Positions 23,178 to 32,014 of a stretch of DNA of 47,021 bases are shown one piece after another (position 1 is the first letter of the stretch; each line of letters starts with the position of its first letter). Source of the DNA: Clostridium polyendosporum (GTDB lineage Bacteria; Bacillota; Clostridia; Clostridiales; Clostridiaceae); NCBI RefSeq assembly GCF_018332455.1, contig NZ_BOPZ01000027.1, forward strand, positions 1 through 47,021, written 5' to 3'. Both the position numbers and the translations under genes were made by a program. Below the pieces are notes generated by a model, which was not told where the DNA came from, ran no database searches, and worked only from the letters and a program-made list of their open reading frames with translations.

Positions 23178-24149
23178 TTTCTTAGTAGAGTAGAAGATAT
23201 CTGGGGTGAAGGTACAACAACCTGTGCTTCAGATAGTAAAAAGTTTGGAGCATGGGATCAAAATTTAATGACGAAATGGCATATTAGATACCGTGGACGT
23301 GGTGTAATGATATATTGGCATGTTGAAAAAAATTCTATCTGCATATACTCACAGTTAAAGCAGTGTTCATCTTCTGAGGTATCGGCAATGATAGAAGGTT
23401 TATTAAAGCATTGTACAGATATGGAAATAGAAAAAAACTTTATGGATTCTCATGGCCAAAGTGAAGTTGCTTTTGCTTTCTGCCACCTGTTAGGATTTAA
23501 TCTAATGCCTAGAATTAAAGCAATACATTCACAAAAATTATACAGACCGGATCCTGGAATGAGTGAAGCATATCCTAACTTGCAGCCAGTGCTAACACGG
23601 CCTATAAATTGGGAACTTATAAGACAGCAGTATGATCAAATGATAAAATATGCAACTGCATTAAGATTAGGTACTGCTGAAACAGAAGCTATATTAAAAA
23701 GATTTACTAGAAATAATTTAAAGCATCCTACATATCTTGCCCTTGCTGAATTAGGAAAAGCTATAAAGACTATATTCCTTTGTGAGTACTTAAATTCAGA
23801 AGAATTGAGAATAGAAATACATGAAGGCCTTAATGTGGTTGAAAACTGGAATTCAGCTAATTCATTTATTTTTTATGGTAAAAGTGGTGAAATATCAACA
23901 AATAGAATTGAAGATCAGGAACTTTCAGTATTAAGTCTCCATCTCTTACAAAATTGTATGGTATATGTAAACACATTGATGATACAACAAGTGTTATCTG
24001 AAAAGAAATGGTATGATATGATGACATCAGAAGATTTTAGAGCTTTAACTCCATTAATATATAATCACGTAAATCCGTATGGAAATTTTGACTTAGATAT
24101 GAATGTAAGAATTCCAATAGATACATACAGCATTGCGGGACAAGCATAA
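23178..24149 (+). pseudogene. tnpA: Tn3-family transposase TnpA, C-terminal third
   Basis: The frame, open from 23178, encodes the catalytic end of a Tn3-type TnpA: '[20 protein letters not shown]', '[20 protein letters not shown]', '[20 protein letters not shown]', '[17 protein letters not shown]' at the end. The catalytic Asp of the conserved S-D-S-K-K-F segment and the last Glu region ('[18 protein letters not shown]') are present, but about two thirds of the usual near-1000 residues are missing. An ATG at 23268 is only an internal Met. It is inactive. Confidence 0.9.
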
Positions 24150-24186
24150 ACTATTAATCTTCAGAGCATATGATTCTTAAGATTAA

Positions 24187-24224
24187 CTCCTTGCCCCTGA
24201 TTACAGAGCTGCTGGTATTACCCC
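24187..24224 (-). repeat. Candidate right inverted repeat of the Tn3-type element
   Basis: On the minus strand, starting at 24224, the sequence reads GGGGTAATACCAGCAG. The GGGGTA start and 38-bp position just past the transposase stop match Tn3-family ends (GGGGTACCGCCAGCA in some). The matching left repeat was not found, as expected for a truncated element. Confidence 0.4.
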
Positions 24225-24332
24225 TATTTATATTACTTTAATTTTGACAAATATTTTATTATCAATTGTTTAAATTGAATTTTTCGAATAAAAATGCCAT
24301 TTACTTCACTAGTCCTTTTAATTCTTGGCCTA

Positions 24333-25181
24333 TTATAATACCTTAACCCAAATATTCATATCTTCAAACTTTCCACAGATGTGACAGTGGTTAACCAATC
24401 TCCCACTATATTCATAATCATGCTTAGAAAAGACTATATTCATACCTGTAGAAATAGATCTTGCCATACTATAAAGTACTTTATACTGTTTGCCCTTTAA
24501 TTCTTTCTCAAGTTCAAAAATTAATCGTCCCATTAATCCTTTACCTCTATGTGCTTTATACGTTGCACAATCAGTCATTTCAACATTCAAGTTAGTTGGA
24601 TCTATATCAGCAGAGGCTGCACTAACAATTTTATTTTGATAAACTGCTATTTTAAAAAATACATCATTATCCATTACAAATTTAATGTAATCCGAATTAT
24701 TCATAGGTGATGGATAGGTTTCAAATACACTATCATAAAGTTCTGCTAATTGCCTTGCATCTTCTTTAGTTGCATTCCTGATTAAATATTTGTTATATGT
24801 ATCATATTTATAATCTTCATCTGCATATTCTCTTGATTTAATTAAAACTTCTTCCTCTTCTGGAATAACCATACTCATCTTTCGTTCAACTGTAATAAAC
24901 TTAGATAAAAAATAACCTGGTTTCCCATTTAAAAAATTATAAACCTTTGCTTCCATTATAAATCCCTCGGCTTTAAACTCTTCAATTTTCTCTTTAGATG
25001 AAACATAGCAAATTTTTCCTATGTTATTTTTGTCTGATAAAATCATTAATTTATTAACTAAATTTTTAACCTCTCCTTGAAAACTTACAATTTTAATTCT
25101 TTTATTAAACTCATCAATTTTAACCTTTGCAGTTCCTTCATCAAATTCAATTTTTTCAATCTTAGGTACTTCTAAAAGCAT
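24333..25181 (-). CDS. ablB: Putative beta-lysine N-acetyltransferase
   Basis: A 282-residue protein with an N-terminal AblB-specific half and a C-terminal GNAT domain (about 130-270; 'YLIRNATKEDARQLAELYD', 'AHRGKGLMGRLIFELEKEL' with the acetyl-CoA loop, then 'RSISTGMNIVFSKHDYEYSG' and a Cys/His segment). With lysine 2,3-aminomutase (AblA) it makes N-epsilon-acetyl-beta-lysine, a compatible solute for salt stress. AGGGGTGAT precedes the ATG. AblA is normally adjacent, but none is in the window, so its partner must lie elsewhere or be lost. Confidence 0.88.
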   Translation of the reverse strand: MLLEVPKIEKIEFDEGTAKVKIDEFNKRIKIVSFQGEVKNLVNKLMILSDKNNIGKICYVSSKEKIEEFKAEGFIMEAKVYNFLNGKPGYFLSKFITVERKMSMVIPEEEEVLIKSREYADEDYKYDTYNKYLIRNATKEDARQLAELYDSVFETYPSPMNNSDYIKFVMDNDVFFKIAVYQNKIVSAASADIDPTNLNVEMTDCATYKAHRGKGLMGRLIFELEKELKGKQYKVLYSMARSISTGMNIVFSKHDYEYSGRLVNHCHICGKFEDMNIWVKVL

Positions 25182-25285
25182 TTGATCACCCCTATTTACT
25201 CTAATATTCTAATATATCTTAAATATTTGCAGTTTTTGCTATACTTATTCTTTTTTATGTGTAAATCAAAAAAATAAAAATGGGG

Positions 25286-25374
25286 TAAACTGTACCCTGT
25301 AAGATAGACACAAAACCTTGACAGTTTCATCCACACAATATTAGATTTTTATGTCTAACATTTGGGGTTCACTT
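25286..25374. mobile_element. IS3-like miniature element (MITE or solo ends)
   Basis: The left end (25286-25310) and the reverse complement of the right end (25352-25374) share A-A-C/G-T-G-A/T-A-C-C-C and TTAGACA-type blocks, an imperfect inverted repeat of about 24 bp of the kind at IS3-family termini. Only about 40 bases lie between, so no transposase is encoded. Nothing else is seen in 25182-25439. Confidence 0.5.
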
Positions 25375-25439
25375 CATTTTACGGGTGGTCCTGATTAACG
25401 ATATAAGAAAATTGTGATCTGAAAAATATTACAAATTTA

Positions 25440-25760
25440 TTATTTTTCTGGTTGTATAGTTATACCAATCATTTTTAAAGGTTTATCAGTTTCATTCCAT
25501 ATAGAGTGAATAATTAAACCAGGTACTATGATAGATTCATCCACATTTACAGTAATTTTCTTTTCTCCCATCTTGATTGTTGCTATACCTTCAATAACTA
25601 CAAAAAAATGATCATGTACATGGGTATGGCTTGGTTCTGGTCCTCCTCCTTGTGACTCAATATATGCAATAGAGCAATCAGAAATTTTCCCTTTAATTTC
25701 TTCAGTTATTTTTTTAGCTTTAAATCCAAAATGATTTGGAGGAGTAATAAAATTATACAT
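25440..25760 (-). CDS. Cupin-domain protein
   Basis: A 106-residue cupin barrel with the His-rich metal motif 'PEPSHTHVHDHFFVVIEG', the second motif 'IIVPGLIIHSIWNETDKP', and a C-terminal strand ending in I-Q-P-E-K. It probably binds a divalent metal; the role is unknown. The ATG at 25760 has AAGGGA about 11 bases upstream. It is not closely related to the 86-residue cupin at 21.4 kb. The acetyltransferase gene lies upstream in the same direction with a gap of about 75 bases. Confidence 0.8.
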   Translation of the reverse strand: MYNFITPPNHFGFKAKKITEEIKGKISDCSIAYIESQGGGPEPSHTHVHDHFFVVIEGIATIKMGEKKITVNVDESIIVPGLIIHSIWNETDKPLKMIGITIQPEK

Positions 25761-25835
25761 CAATTAACAATCCCTTCTTGTATATAGTATTTAAAACTAC
25801 TATTAAGACTCACTTATTTACAATTATAAATTAAT

Positions 25836-26330
25836 TTAAATTGATTTTTCCATCCACACTACATCGAAACTCTTTTTATTTTTCTTACCTACATTATGCA
25901 ATCTTCCACATTCAGAAAAGCCATTATTTTTGTGAAAGTTTAGGCTCTGATTATTATGTGAAGAGATACTTGCTAAAATATGTTGAATTCCTATTTTTTT
26001 ACCTTCACTTTGAAGTAAATTTAATACTTTTTTTCCAATTCCTTTGCCAGTTTCACTTTTTTCTATAAAGTAAGTTATTTCTGCTGTTTCTTTAAATACA
26101 GGTAATGGACTGTAGGCCTTTAAAAAACAAAATCCTATAACTTTTTTTGATTTATCATCTATTAGCACATAAGCTGGATATCCTTTAGTTATCTCTAGAA
26201 ATTTGTTAAAGAATTGATATGGAAGTTTACTCTCAAAATATGCGGCAAAACTATTTTCTATATAATAATTAAAAATATCAATTACTTCATTGCAATATTT
26301 TTCAGTCATAGATTCATAAATCAAATTCAT
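25836..26330 (-). CDS. GNAT-family N-acetyltransferase (phosphinothricin acetyltransferase-like)
   Basis: About 164 residues. The layout matches the PAT/Bar subgroup: 'IDIFNYYIENSFAAYFESKL', 'VIGFCFLKAYSPLPVFKETA', the acetyl-CoA loop 'SETGKGIGKKVLNLLQSEGK', then 'ASISSHNNQSLNFHKNNGF' and a final 'DVVWMEK'. Its acceptor is unknown; the subgroup acetylates amino-acid-like compounds. The ATG at 26330 has GAGGAG 9 bases upstream, while the in-frame ATG at 26339 lies directly on that site. Confidence 0.82.
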   Translation of the reverse strand: MNLIYESMTEKYCNEVIDIFNYYIENSFAAYFESKLPYQFFNKFLEITKGYPAYVLIDDKSKKVIGFCFLKAYSPLPVFKETAEITYFIEKSETGKGIGKKVLNLLQSEGKKIGIQHILASISSHNNQSLNFHKNNGFSECGRLHNVGKKNKKSFDVVWMEKSI

Positions 26331-26363
26331 ATATAACATCTCCTCGTACTTACATTCTTTCAC

Positions 26364-26750
26364 AATAAATTACCAAGGTGTAAAAATGTAGGGTTATATA
26401 TTTCTTTATTATTTCTTCTATTTTTATTTCATAAAGGAATATCAGGGTTATGCCCCTTAGCAATTGTATTCTCGAAACTAAAACCTATAGATAACTCCTA
26501 TTTTGAGAGTAGAGCTTTTCTATAATTTACTCTCGACCCTACTATATTATTGATAAGTATTATTACACCAAATCCTGTATCAATTAAAAACTCCCCCTAT
26601 TTTTAATGATAACCTCCTTAACATAACCGTCACCTATTATCCTCAAAGCACTAATAATTTGCCCTCTCTGAAGGCATATACACCAAATAGAAATTTTTTA
26701 ATTCTATACCTAGTGAGTTTTTAAGAATACCACTATATATCTTTACATAG
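26364..26750. other. Intergenic stretch with no supported gene
   Basis: About 390 bases with mixed composition. On the minus strand an AAGGAGG-like site near 26,610 and short frames (for example 'GFGVIILINNIVGSRV') are broken by stops and match nothing I know. It may be an eroded gene. No promoter, terminator or repeat is clear. Confidence 0.3.
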
Positions 26751-27545
26751 TTACACAAAATCTTTCCCAACGTCTAATGCAGTATGGGCATCAGAACCAT
26801 ATACTACATTCACTGCATAACGCTCTACTAACTCTGCAAATATACCAGATGGATAAACTTCTTTACAGTATGGCTTTCTAATTCCTGCTGTATTAAAGTC
26901 CACCTCATAATTTCTTATTTTTATTTCTTTTATAATTTCTTCTAAAAGTGTAATGTTAGTATATTCTAAAGGATACTCTGTATTAAAAATCCTAACCAAG
27001 GTAGGATGACCTATACGCTTAGGTTTAAAAGTTCCCAGATCAGCTTTTACTGCTTTTAGCAGAGTTTCATAATATCTGTCATAAACTTTTTCTACACCAC
27101 CTAATTTTTCTGCTAACTTACCAAATTCTTCAGGACTTACATCAACACAATAGTATCTATCCTCTACTTTGATAAAATGTACAGACAATATACTATCCTC
27201 TATCTTATCACCATATCTATTTAACAGCTCTTTAATTTTTTCCTCATAGCCTTCAACATAATCTACCTCAAAGCCAGTATTTATTTTTATATTCTGCTTA
27301 TACTTAGCTTTTATATAATCTAGTTCTTTAATATATTCTTCTATTACATCTAGTGTTGGAGCACAGGTTTTTAGAAATTCTGGTTCCATAAAACTACCTG
27401 GTAAAGGCATATGCTCTGTAAAAGTTATTTCTTTCAATCCTAACTTAAGAGCCTCTTCTACATAAAGTTCAAAGGAATCATCTGTGCCATGAGGGCAATA
27501 TGGTGAATGAATGTGCCCATCTCTTACAATTCTCTGATTATTCAT
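26751..27545 (-). CDS. hisK: Histidinol-phosphatase, PHP type
   Basis: A 264-residue PHP-domain phosphatase of the HisJ/HisK type: metal ligands in 'DGHIHSPYCPHG', 'ITFTEHMPL', 'NTGFEVDY', 'ILSVHFIK', 'KRIGHPTL' and 'GSDAHTALDVG'. It removes phosphate from histidinol phosphate, the penultimate step of histidine synthesis. No other his gene is nearby. The protein ends soon after the last metal motif, slightly shorter than some relatives, but all catalytic motifs are present. A GGAGAT site precedes the ATG. Confidence 0.88.
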   Translation of the reverse strand: MNNQRIVRDGHIHSPYCPHGTDDSFELYVEEALKLGLKEITFTEHMPLPGSFMEPEFLKTCAPTLDVIEEYIKELDYIKAKYKQNIKINTGFEVDYVEGYEEKIKELLNRYGDKIEDSILSVHFIKVEDRYYCVDVSPEEFGKLAEKLGGVEKVYDRYYETLLKAVKADLGTFKPKRIGHPTLVRIFNTEYPLEYTNITLLEEIIKEIKIRNYEVDFNTAGIRKPYCKEVYPSGIFAELVERYAVNVVYGSDAHTALDVGKDFV

Positions 27546-27731
27546 AATTTATCTCCTTTATATATAAAAATTTAATGAAAAGCTTCTTCTATTTACGGAC
27601 AGGTTGCAATATGTGATTTAGCCTGTGATTTTCATGCTATTTTGTTGATTTGCACCTTCAAACGGAGCCCATTGCCTTTTTGGATAGATTGCTGCTTTTG
27701 ATTTCAGTATAAATTGCTTAATAATGTCCAA
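27546..27731 (-). pseudogene. Possible 3' coding relic between hisK and the dehydrogenase gene
   Basis: About 27,625-27,720 on the minus strand reads 'LKSKAAIYPKRQWAPFEGAN' and then a short tail before a stop, with GC-richer, coding-like composition. I cannot identify a parent gene and no start is present. It lies directly downstream of the dehydrogenase stop. Confidence 0.25.
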
Positions 27732-28595
27732 TTATTTTTCATAGTATTTAATTAACGCTTGTGTTCCAAGATCACCCATGCCTTCTTCTTCAAGTTTTTT
27801 ATACATTTCTAGTACATTATTCAGAACATCTAATTCTAAATTCACATCACTAGCTTCACTAGCAGCTATGTTCATATCTTTAATATAATGCTTTATGAAA
27901 AATCCCGGATCAAAGTCTCCATTTAATATACGAGGTGCCATATTCGTCATCTGCCAACTTCCTGCAGCACCTTTGCTAATACTGTTCAGCATTGTGTGTA
28001 CATCTATTCCTACACTTTTAGCATAACTCATAGCTTCACATACACCTGCAATAGCACCAGCTAACGCAATTTGATTAGCCATCTTTGTATGTTGTCCACA
28101 ACCCGCTGGACCTTCATATATAATGTTTGTACCTAGGCTAGAAAAAATATCTCTACATGCATCAAAAGCATCCTTATCTCCACCTACCATAATGGACAGA
28201 GTTGCATTTTTTGCACCTATATCTCCTCCTGAAACTGGAGCATCCAGAGCGAAGATGTTTTTTATTTTTGCTTCTTCATAAATTCGAATAGATTGTTTAG
28301 GACTTGTAGTTGTCATATCGATTATATAAGTACCTTGGCTTGCATTTGCAAGTATTCCGGTTTCACCAAAATAGACTTCTTCCACATCCTTCGGATAACC
28401 TACAATAGTGATGATTGCATCCTTATTTTTAGAACAATTTGCTACAGTATCACACCAAAGTGCACCTTCTTCAATTATATCCAATACTTTGCTTTTCGTA
28501 CGTGTATATATAGACACTTCAAAACCATTTTTCATTAAGTTTCGTACCATAGATTTCCCCATTACACCTACACCTATAAAACCTATTTTCTTCAT
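27732..28595 (-). CDS. 3-hydroxyisobutyrate dehydrogenase-family NAD(P) oxidoreductase
   Basis: A 287-residue beta-hydroxyacid dehydrogenase: Rossmann start 'KIGFIGVGVMGKSMVRNLMK', substrate motif 'FALDAPVSGGDIGAKNATLS', catalytic Lys in 'GCGQHTKMANQIALAGAIAG', and the C-terminal 'DFDPGFFIKHYIKDMNIAAS'. The closest activities are tartronate semialdehyde reductase and hydroxyisobutyrate dehydrogenase; the exact substrate is not clear. AGGAGG lies 8 bases before the ATG. It is a single gene; an inverted repeat (TTTAGGTAATT with AATTAACCTAAA, 28,848-28,876) lies about 250 bases upstream and may be an operator or terminator. Confidence 0.85.
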   Translation of the reverse strand: MKKIGFIGVGVMGKSMVRNLMKNGFEVSIYTRTKSKVLDIIEEGALWCDTVANCSKNKDAIITIVGYPKDVEEVYFGETGILANASQGTYIIDMTTTSPKQSIRIYEEAKIKNIFALDAPVSGGDIGAKNATLSIMVGGDKDAFDACRDIFSSLGTNIIYEGPAGCGQHTKMANQIALAGAIAGVCEAMSYAKSVGIDVHTMLNSISKGAAGSWQMTNMAPRILNGDFDPGFFIKHYIKDMNIAASEASDVNLELDVLNNVLEMYKKLEEEGMGDLGTQALIKYYEK

Positions 28596-28950
28596 TTACT
28601 TTTCCTCCTACATAAATAATAACAACACCTAGCTTCTTACTTAAAAAGTCATTTTATTATTTTCTATTCTTATGAAATATGTTTCTTTCATTCTTGTTTC
28701 ATATATAAATATTATATCATTAATCAGTACCTTAGTTATTGTTATTCCTTCTAAAAGTGACTTTTTGATTTTATTAAAAAATTACTTTTTTAACTTTAGC
28801 TTTCTTCCTTTCTTCCCCCTTTTTTCTTACGTTCTTTCTTGATTTGTTTAGGTAATTTATGTATAATTAACCTAAATTTTGTATTATGTCATTTTCTGAA
28901 AAAAGGATGCAGGATAAAAGATTTCATGTATTTTAACCAATCGTAGGGTA

Positions 28951-29082
28951 GATGATATTGCTACACGCTATGCAGATAGAACTAAATCTCTTAGGGAATT
29001 AGGTTGGAAAGTAGAAAAGAATCTTCAAGGTATGTGCAGAGACTTATGGATATGGCAGTTAAACAATCCTAATGGATATTAA
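28951..29082 (+). pseudogene. galE: galE (UDP-glucose 4-epimerase) 3' relic
   Basis: Forty-three codons and a stop encode the C-terminal tail of GalE: D-D-I-A-T-R-Y-A-D-R-T-K, 'LRELGWKVEKNLQGMCRDLW', ending Q-L-N-N-P-N-G-Y. The rest of the gene is absent. It lies about 100 bases before a HAD phosphatase in the same direction, so a sugar-nucleotide or surface-polysaccharide locus may once have been here. The remaining stretch 28,596-28,950 has no gene. Confidence 0.8.
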
Positions 29083-29181
29083 AAATAGATTATTATAACC
29101 AAGAACTGCTAGCTTCCTTTCAGTCTTTTGCAGCATCTCGGGGGGCATAGTATATAATATAGTAAAGGTTGTGATGGTATA

Positions 29182-29808
29182 ATGTTTAATTTTGAAAAGT
29201 ACGATACGATAATATTTGATTTTGATGGAGTCATAATAGATTCTATGCCAATTAGAGAGAGCGGTTTCAGAAATATATTTTCAAAATTTGATGAGAGTGC
29301 AGTAGAAGAACTAGTAAAGTATCATAATTTAAATGGTGGGTTATCTAGATTTCATAAGATAAGATATTTTTATGAGCAAATATTAAATATGGATATAGAT
29401 GATAATATGGTAAAAAGCTATGCAGAAGATTTTACTACTATGATGAGGGAAGAACTTAGCAATCCCCAATACCTTATTGAGGAGATTGTAGAATTTATAA
29501 GAAGAAATAAAGATATAAAAAGTTTGCATATTGCTTCAGGGTCAGAGCATGAAGAATTAAATTATTTATGTAAAAAGTTAGGTATAGACAATTGTTTTAA
29601 ATCTATAGATGGATCTCCTACCCATAAAAATTATATAGTAAAAAAAATTATTGAACTTAACGGTTATGATAAGTCAAAAACTGTAATAATAGGCGATTCA
29701 ATAAATGACTATGATGCAGCTATATTTAATGGAATAGACTTTATAGGATACAATAATGTTGATTTAAAAAACTTGCCGGGTGCTTATTATCTAGATACAT
29801 TCGCTTAA
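29182..29808 (+). CDS. HAD-superfamily phosphatase
   Basis: A 208-residue HAD hydrolase with motif I 'IIFDFDGVIIDSMPI' (nucleophile Asp), motif II 'SLHIASGSE', motif III Lys in 'PTHKNYIVKKII', motif IV 'VIIGDSINDYDAA'. A helical cap (about 20-90) is of the phosphoglycolate phosphatase/phosphomutase type. The substrate is probably a small sugar phosphate; relatives occur in surface-sugar loci. The ribosome site is weak (TAAAGG about 14 bases upstream). Terminator follows at 29,847-29,882. Confidence 0.82.
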   Translation: MFNFEKYDTIIFDFDGVIIDSMPIRESGFRNIFSKFDESAVEELVKYHNLNGGLSRFHKIRYFYEQILNMDIDDNMVKSYAEDFTTMMREELSNPQYLIEEIVEFIRRNKDIKSLHIASGSEHEELNYLCKKLGIDNCFKSIDGSPTHKNYIVKKIIELNGYDKSKTVIIGDSINDYDAAIFNGIDFIGYNNVDLKNLPGAYYLDTFA

Positions 29809-29846
29809 GTAGGACAAGTTCTTAATTCTTAGCAATGTGTTTGCAA

Positions 29847-29882
29847 ACAGCTCAATAATTCTTAATATAATTATTGAGCTGT
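29847..29882 (+). terminator. Terminator of the HAD gene
   Basis: A 14-bp stem (ACAGCTCAATAATT with AATTATTGAGCTGT) and an 8-nt loop. The T-run is a few bases further on (CATTTTTTCTT). Confidence 0.65.
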
Positions 29883-29936
29883 AGTTAAATCATTTTTTCT
29901 TATAAACTCTCTTAATAATTCTTTTTTAAAATAATA

Positions 29937-29993
29937 AAAGTCTGTGTCTCCTTTTGGATATCTTTTTATATTATATCCACTTTGAGGCACAGA
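29937..29993. repeat. Second hairpin of the AAGTCTG/CTCCTTTTGG type
   Basis: AAAGTCTGTG and CACAGACTT form the outer stem, with partly matching CTCCTTTTGGATA and TATCCACTTTGAGG arms inside. The left arm resembles that of the perfect hairpin at 21,686-21,745. It may be a terminator or a decayed repeat. Confidence 0.5.
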
Positions 29994-30163
29994 CTTCTTT
30001 ATACACCCTATTTCTTTTAATTAATATATCTATTAGCATATTGTTTTACCATAAAAAGCAAAGAATATAGACTTTCTAATTCTATAGTTATTGGATAATA
30101 TTATCCGATACAACTTTTATTTTCTTCTTTTCTATGCTTTCTTCCTTCTGTTATATTTACATT

Positions 30164-30260
30164 CAGTGAACTACCCTCACTTTAAAAGTGTGGGCTTCTC
30201 GGTCAATACTACCATTGTAGCAAGTTTACCCAAGCTAATAAGGTCGTTCCGACCTCAATT
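30164..30260 (-). ncRNA. Solo copy of the TnpB-linked right end / guide-RNA scaffold
   Basis: This 97-bp segment matches 32,015-32,111 at 90 of 97 positions and in the same orientation, but no tnpB lies next to it. Read on the minus strand it ends GAAGCCCACACTT...GGGTAGTTCACTG, the imperfect-hairpin right end of IS200/IS605-type elements, which overlaps the 3' part of the guide (omega) RNA. Different flanking sequence follows the end, so a guide-like segment would differ from that of the tnpB copy. The HAD-to-TauE gap holds nothing else. Confidence 0.65.
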
Positions 30261-30437
30261 CTTGCATAGATATATCCATTTCTACAAAGTCTAATGTAAA
30301 TCATACTACCACTAAAAATCCATTATAAAAATTATTAACTAACTAAACTCTTGTAGTGCACTTGAGTCTATTACTAATAAATTCCCAAATTTCACAAAAA
30401 TATATAAAAAAGATCTACAAACTTAATACCAATTAAT

Positions 30438-31409
30438 TTACGTCGTAAAAAACTGAATAATATAAGAAGATGATACCAATAAAATAAGAAATACTAAAAG
30501 AATCTTAACCACTTTTTCTGGAAGGAACTTTTGGAGGTAGGCACCTAAATAAGTCCCAATCAATCCTCCTAAACCAAACAATAATCCTAGAAGCCAATCT
30601 GGTGATACAGATGCATGTCCAGAAAAGGGTGTCACAGCTAAAATTTGATAATATATCACACCAGCTATTGAGGTTATAAATGTACTTGCTAAAGCCGCTC
30701 CTGCTACAGTATATATAGGCAGATTCAAAATTGATACGCAGAAGGGTGATATCATTGCTCCGCCACCAATTCCATAAATACCTCCAATATTTCCTACTAT
30801 TAACGCTAATATAAATACAGATACAGGATTAAAGGAGTATGTTTCTCCCCAAAACTCATATTCTATCTTTGAGAACGAAATATTTTTTGTTTCTACTACT
30901 GCTTCTTCTGGTAATCTAGTAACGAAACATTTTAAATAATTTTGCTTCCCTAACGTAGCCTGTTTTGCGAATTTCTTATTCAATGAAATATTTCCTTGCT
31001 TAATCTTCTTGTTCCGTCCAATAATATCAGAAATAAGGAGATAAACAAGATATAGAAGTATAATACCAACAAACAGCTTAAAAGTTCTAGGATTTGGAAG
31101 ATAATATATTCTTATCAATGCACCAATAAAAACTCCAGGTAATGTCCCTAAAGAAACTATCAAAGTCAATGCCCAAGTCATACGTTTTTCTTTTATGTAT
31201 CGATATAAGCCTCCTGGTATAGCAATAATGTTATAAAGTAAGTTAGTGGGACTTACAGACGGACTAGTAAAATGAAGTACACTAACTTGAAAAGGAAGAA
31301 GCAAAAAAGCTCCTGATATTCCAGCTGAAGCAGTCAATGATGAAACTATTAATGATATTAACGGCGGAATAATAGGGGACACATCAATGCCAGAAATGGG
31401 AAAATGCAT
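30438..31409 (-). CDS. TauE/SafE-family sulfite/anion exporter
   Basis: About 323 residues with eight hydrophobic segments in two halves. The halves carry the family's glycine-rich motifs: 'SSLTASAGISGAFLLLPF' near the N-terminus and 'GNIGGIYGIGGGAMISPF' near residue 215. A soluble loop (about 130-190) separates them. The family moves sulfite, sulfoacetate or related organic anions across the membrane. The ATG at 31409 has TTGGAG about 10 bases upstream. No sulfur-metabolism neighbours are present. Confidence 0.85.
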   Translation of the reverse strand: MHFPISGIDVSPIIPPLISLIVSSLTASAGISGAFLLLPFQVSVLHFTSPSVSPTNLLYNIIAIPGGLYRYIKEKRMTWALTLIVSLGTLPGVFIGALIRIYYLPNPRTFKLFVGIILLYLVYLLISDIIGRNKKIKQGNISLNKKFAKQATLGKQNYLKCFVTRLPEEAVVETKNISFSKIEYEFWGETYSFNPVSVFILALIVGNIGGIYGIGGGAMISPFCVSILNLPIYTVAGAALASTFITSIAGVIYYQILAVTPFSGHASVSPDWLLGLLFGLGGLIGTYLGAYLQKFLPEKVVKILLVFLILLVSSSYIIQFFTT

Positions 31410-31601
31410 ACTAACCAACTCCAATCATTTTAAAAATATTATACTATACTATTCCTATATATTTTCTAGTAATATATAATAAAAAGACAAATATGGATTG
31501 AAAATAAAATTATATGTTCGCAAGATAAGAAAAATAGCTGATAAGCGAACTTTGTGATAGAGATTAGAGAAAAGTATAAAAATCGTAAAATTATGTATTA
31601 T

Positions 31602-31966
31602 TTAGATAAAGAATGCCATATGCTCTAGCAATAACACTCTTTGTTGTTGTCCCTTTGATAATTGGTTTGGCTTCTTATTAATTTTATCCTCTACGCCAGG
31701 TCGTTTTAAGTATTTTAAGACAATCTCTTTTTTTGTTTTCTTAAAAATTTTTCTAAAGCTTAAAGGAAGCTCTACATTATCATATACTGAAATAAAAATA
31801 CCATAGAAAATTGTTTCCTTATTTTTTTCTTTATTTCTTCTAATTCACTATCTAAAAAATTCAATTTAACTACTAAATTCAATTTTTTAGCTTCTTGTAC
31901 AATACTTTGTAATTCTGTCAAACTATTATTCCTATGTATATAGAATCTAGCTTGGGATTTAATCAT
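31602..31966 (-). pseudogene. ABC transporter ATPase relic
   Basis: The 3' part (31793-31602) encodes the middle of an ABC ATP-binding subunit: I-S-V-Y-D-N-V-E-L-P-L-S, then 'KEIVLKYLKRPGVEDKINKK' and the signature-like 'PNQLSKGQQQRVLLLEHMA'. Walker A, Walker B and the C-terminus are missing. A 64-codon frame just upstream (31966-31772), ending near 'IRKQFSMVF', probably derives from the same gene and is joined by a frameshift. The type is that of small exporter ATPases (LolD/MacB-like). It is dead. Confidence 0.7.
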
Positions 31967-32014
31967 ACTAGATATAGGTGAATTATCTTCTATATATGGT
32001 GTTATGATTTTATC

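Noticed and set aside
30091-30294. Plus-strand frame of 67 residues
   Set aside because: Its C-terminal half is the solo right-end/guide-RNA repeat read on the wrong strand; the same peptide would appear at the tnpB copy.
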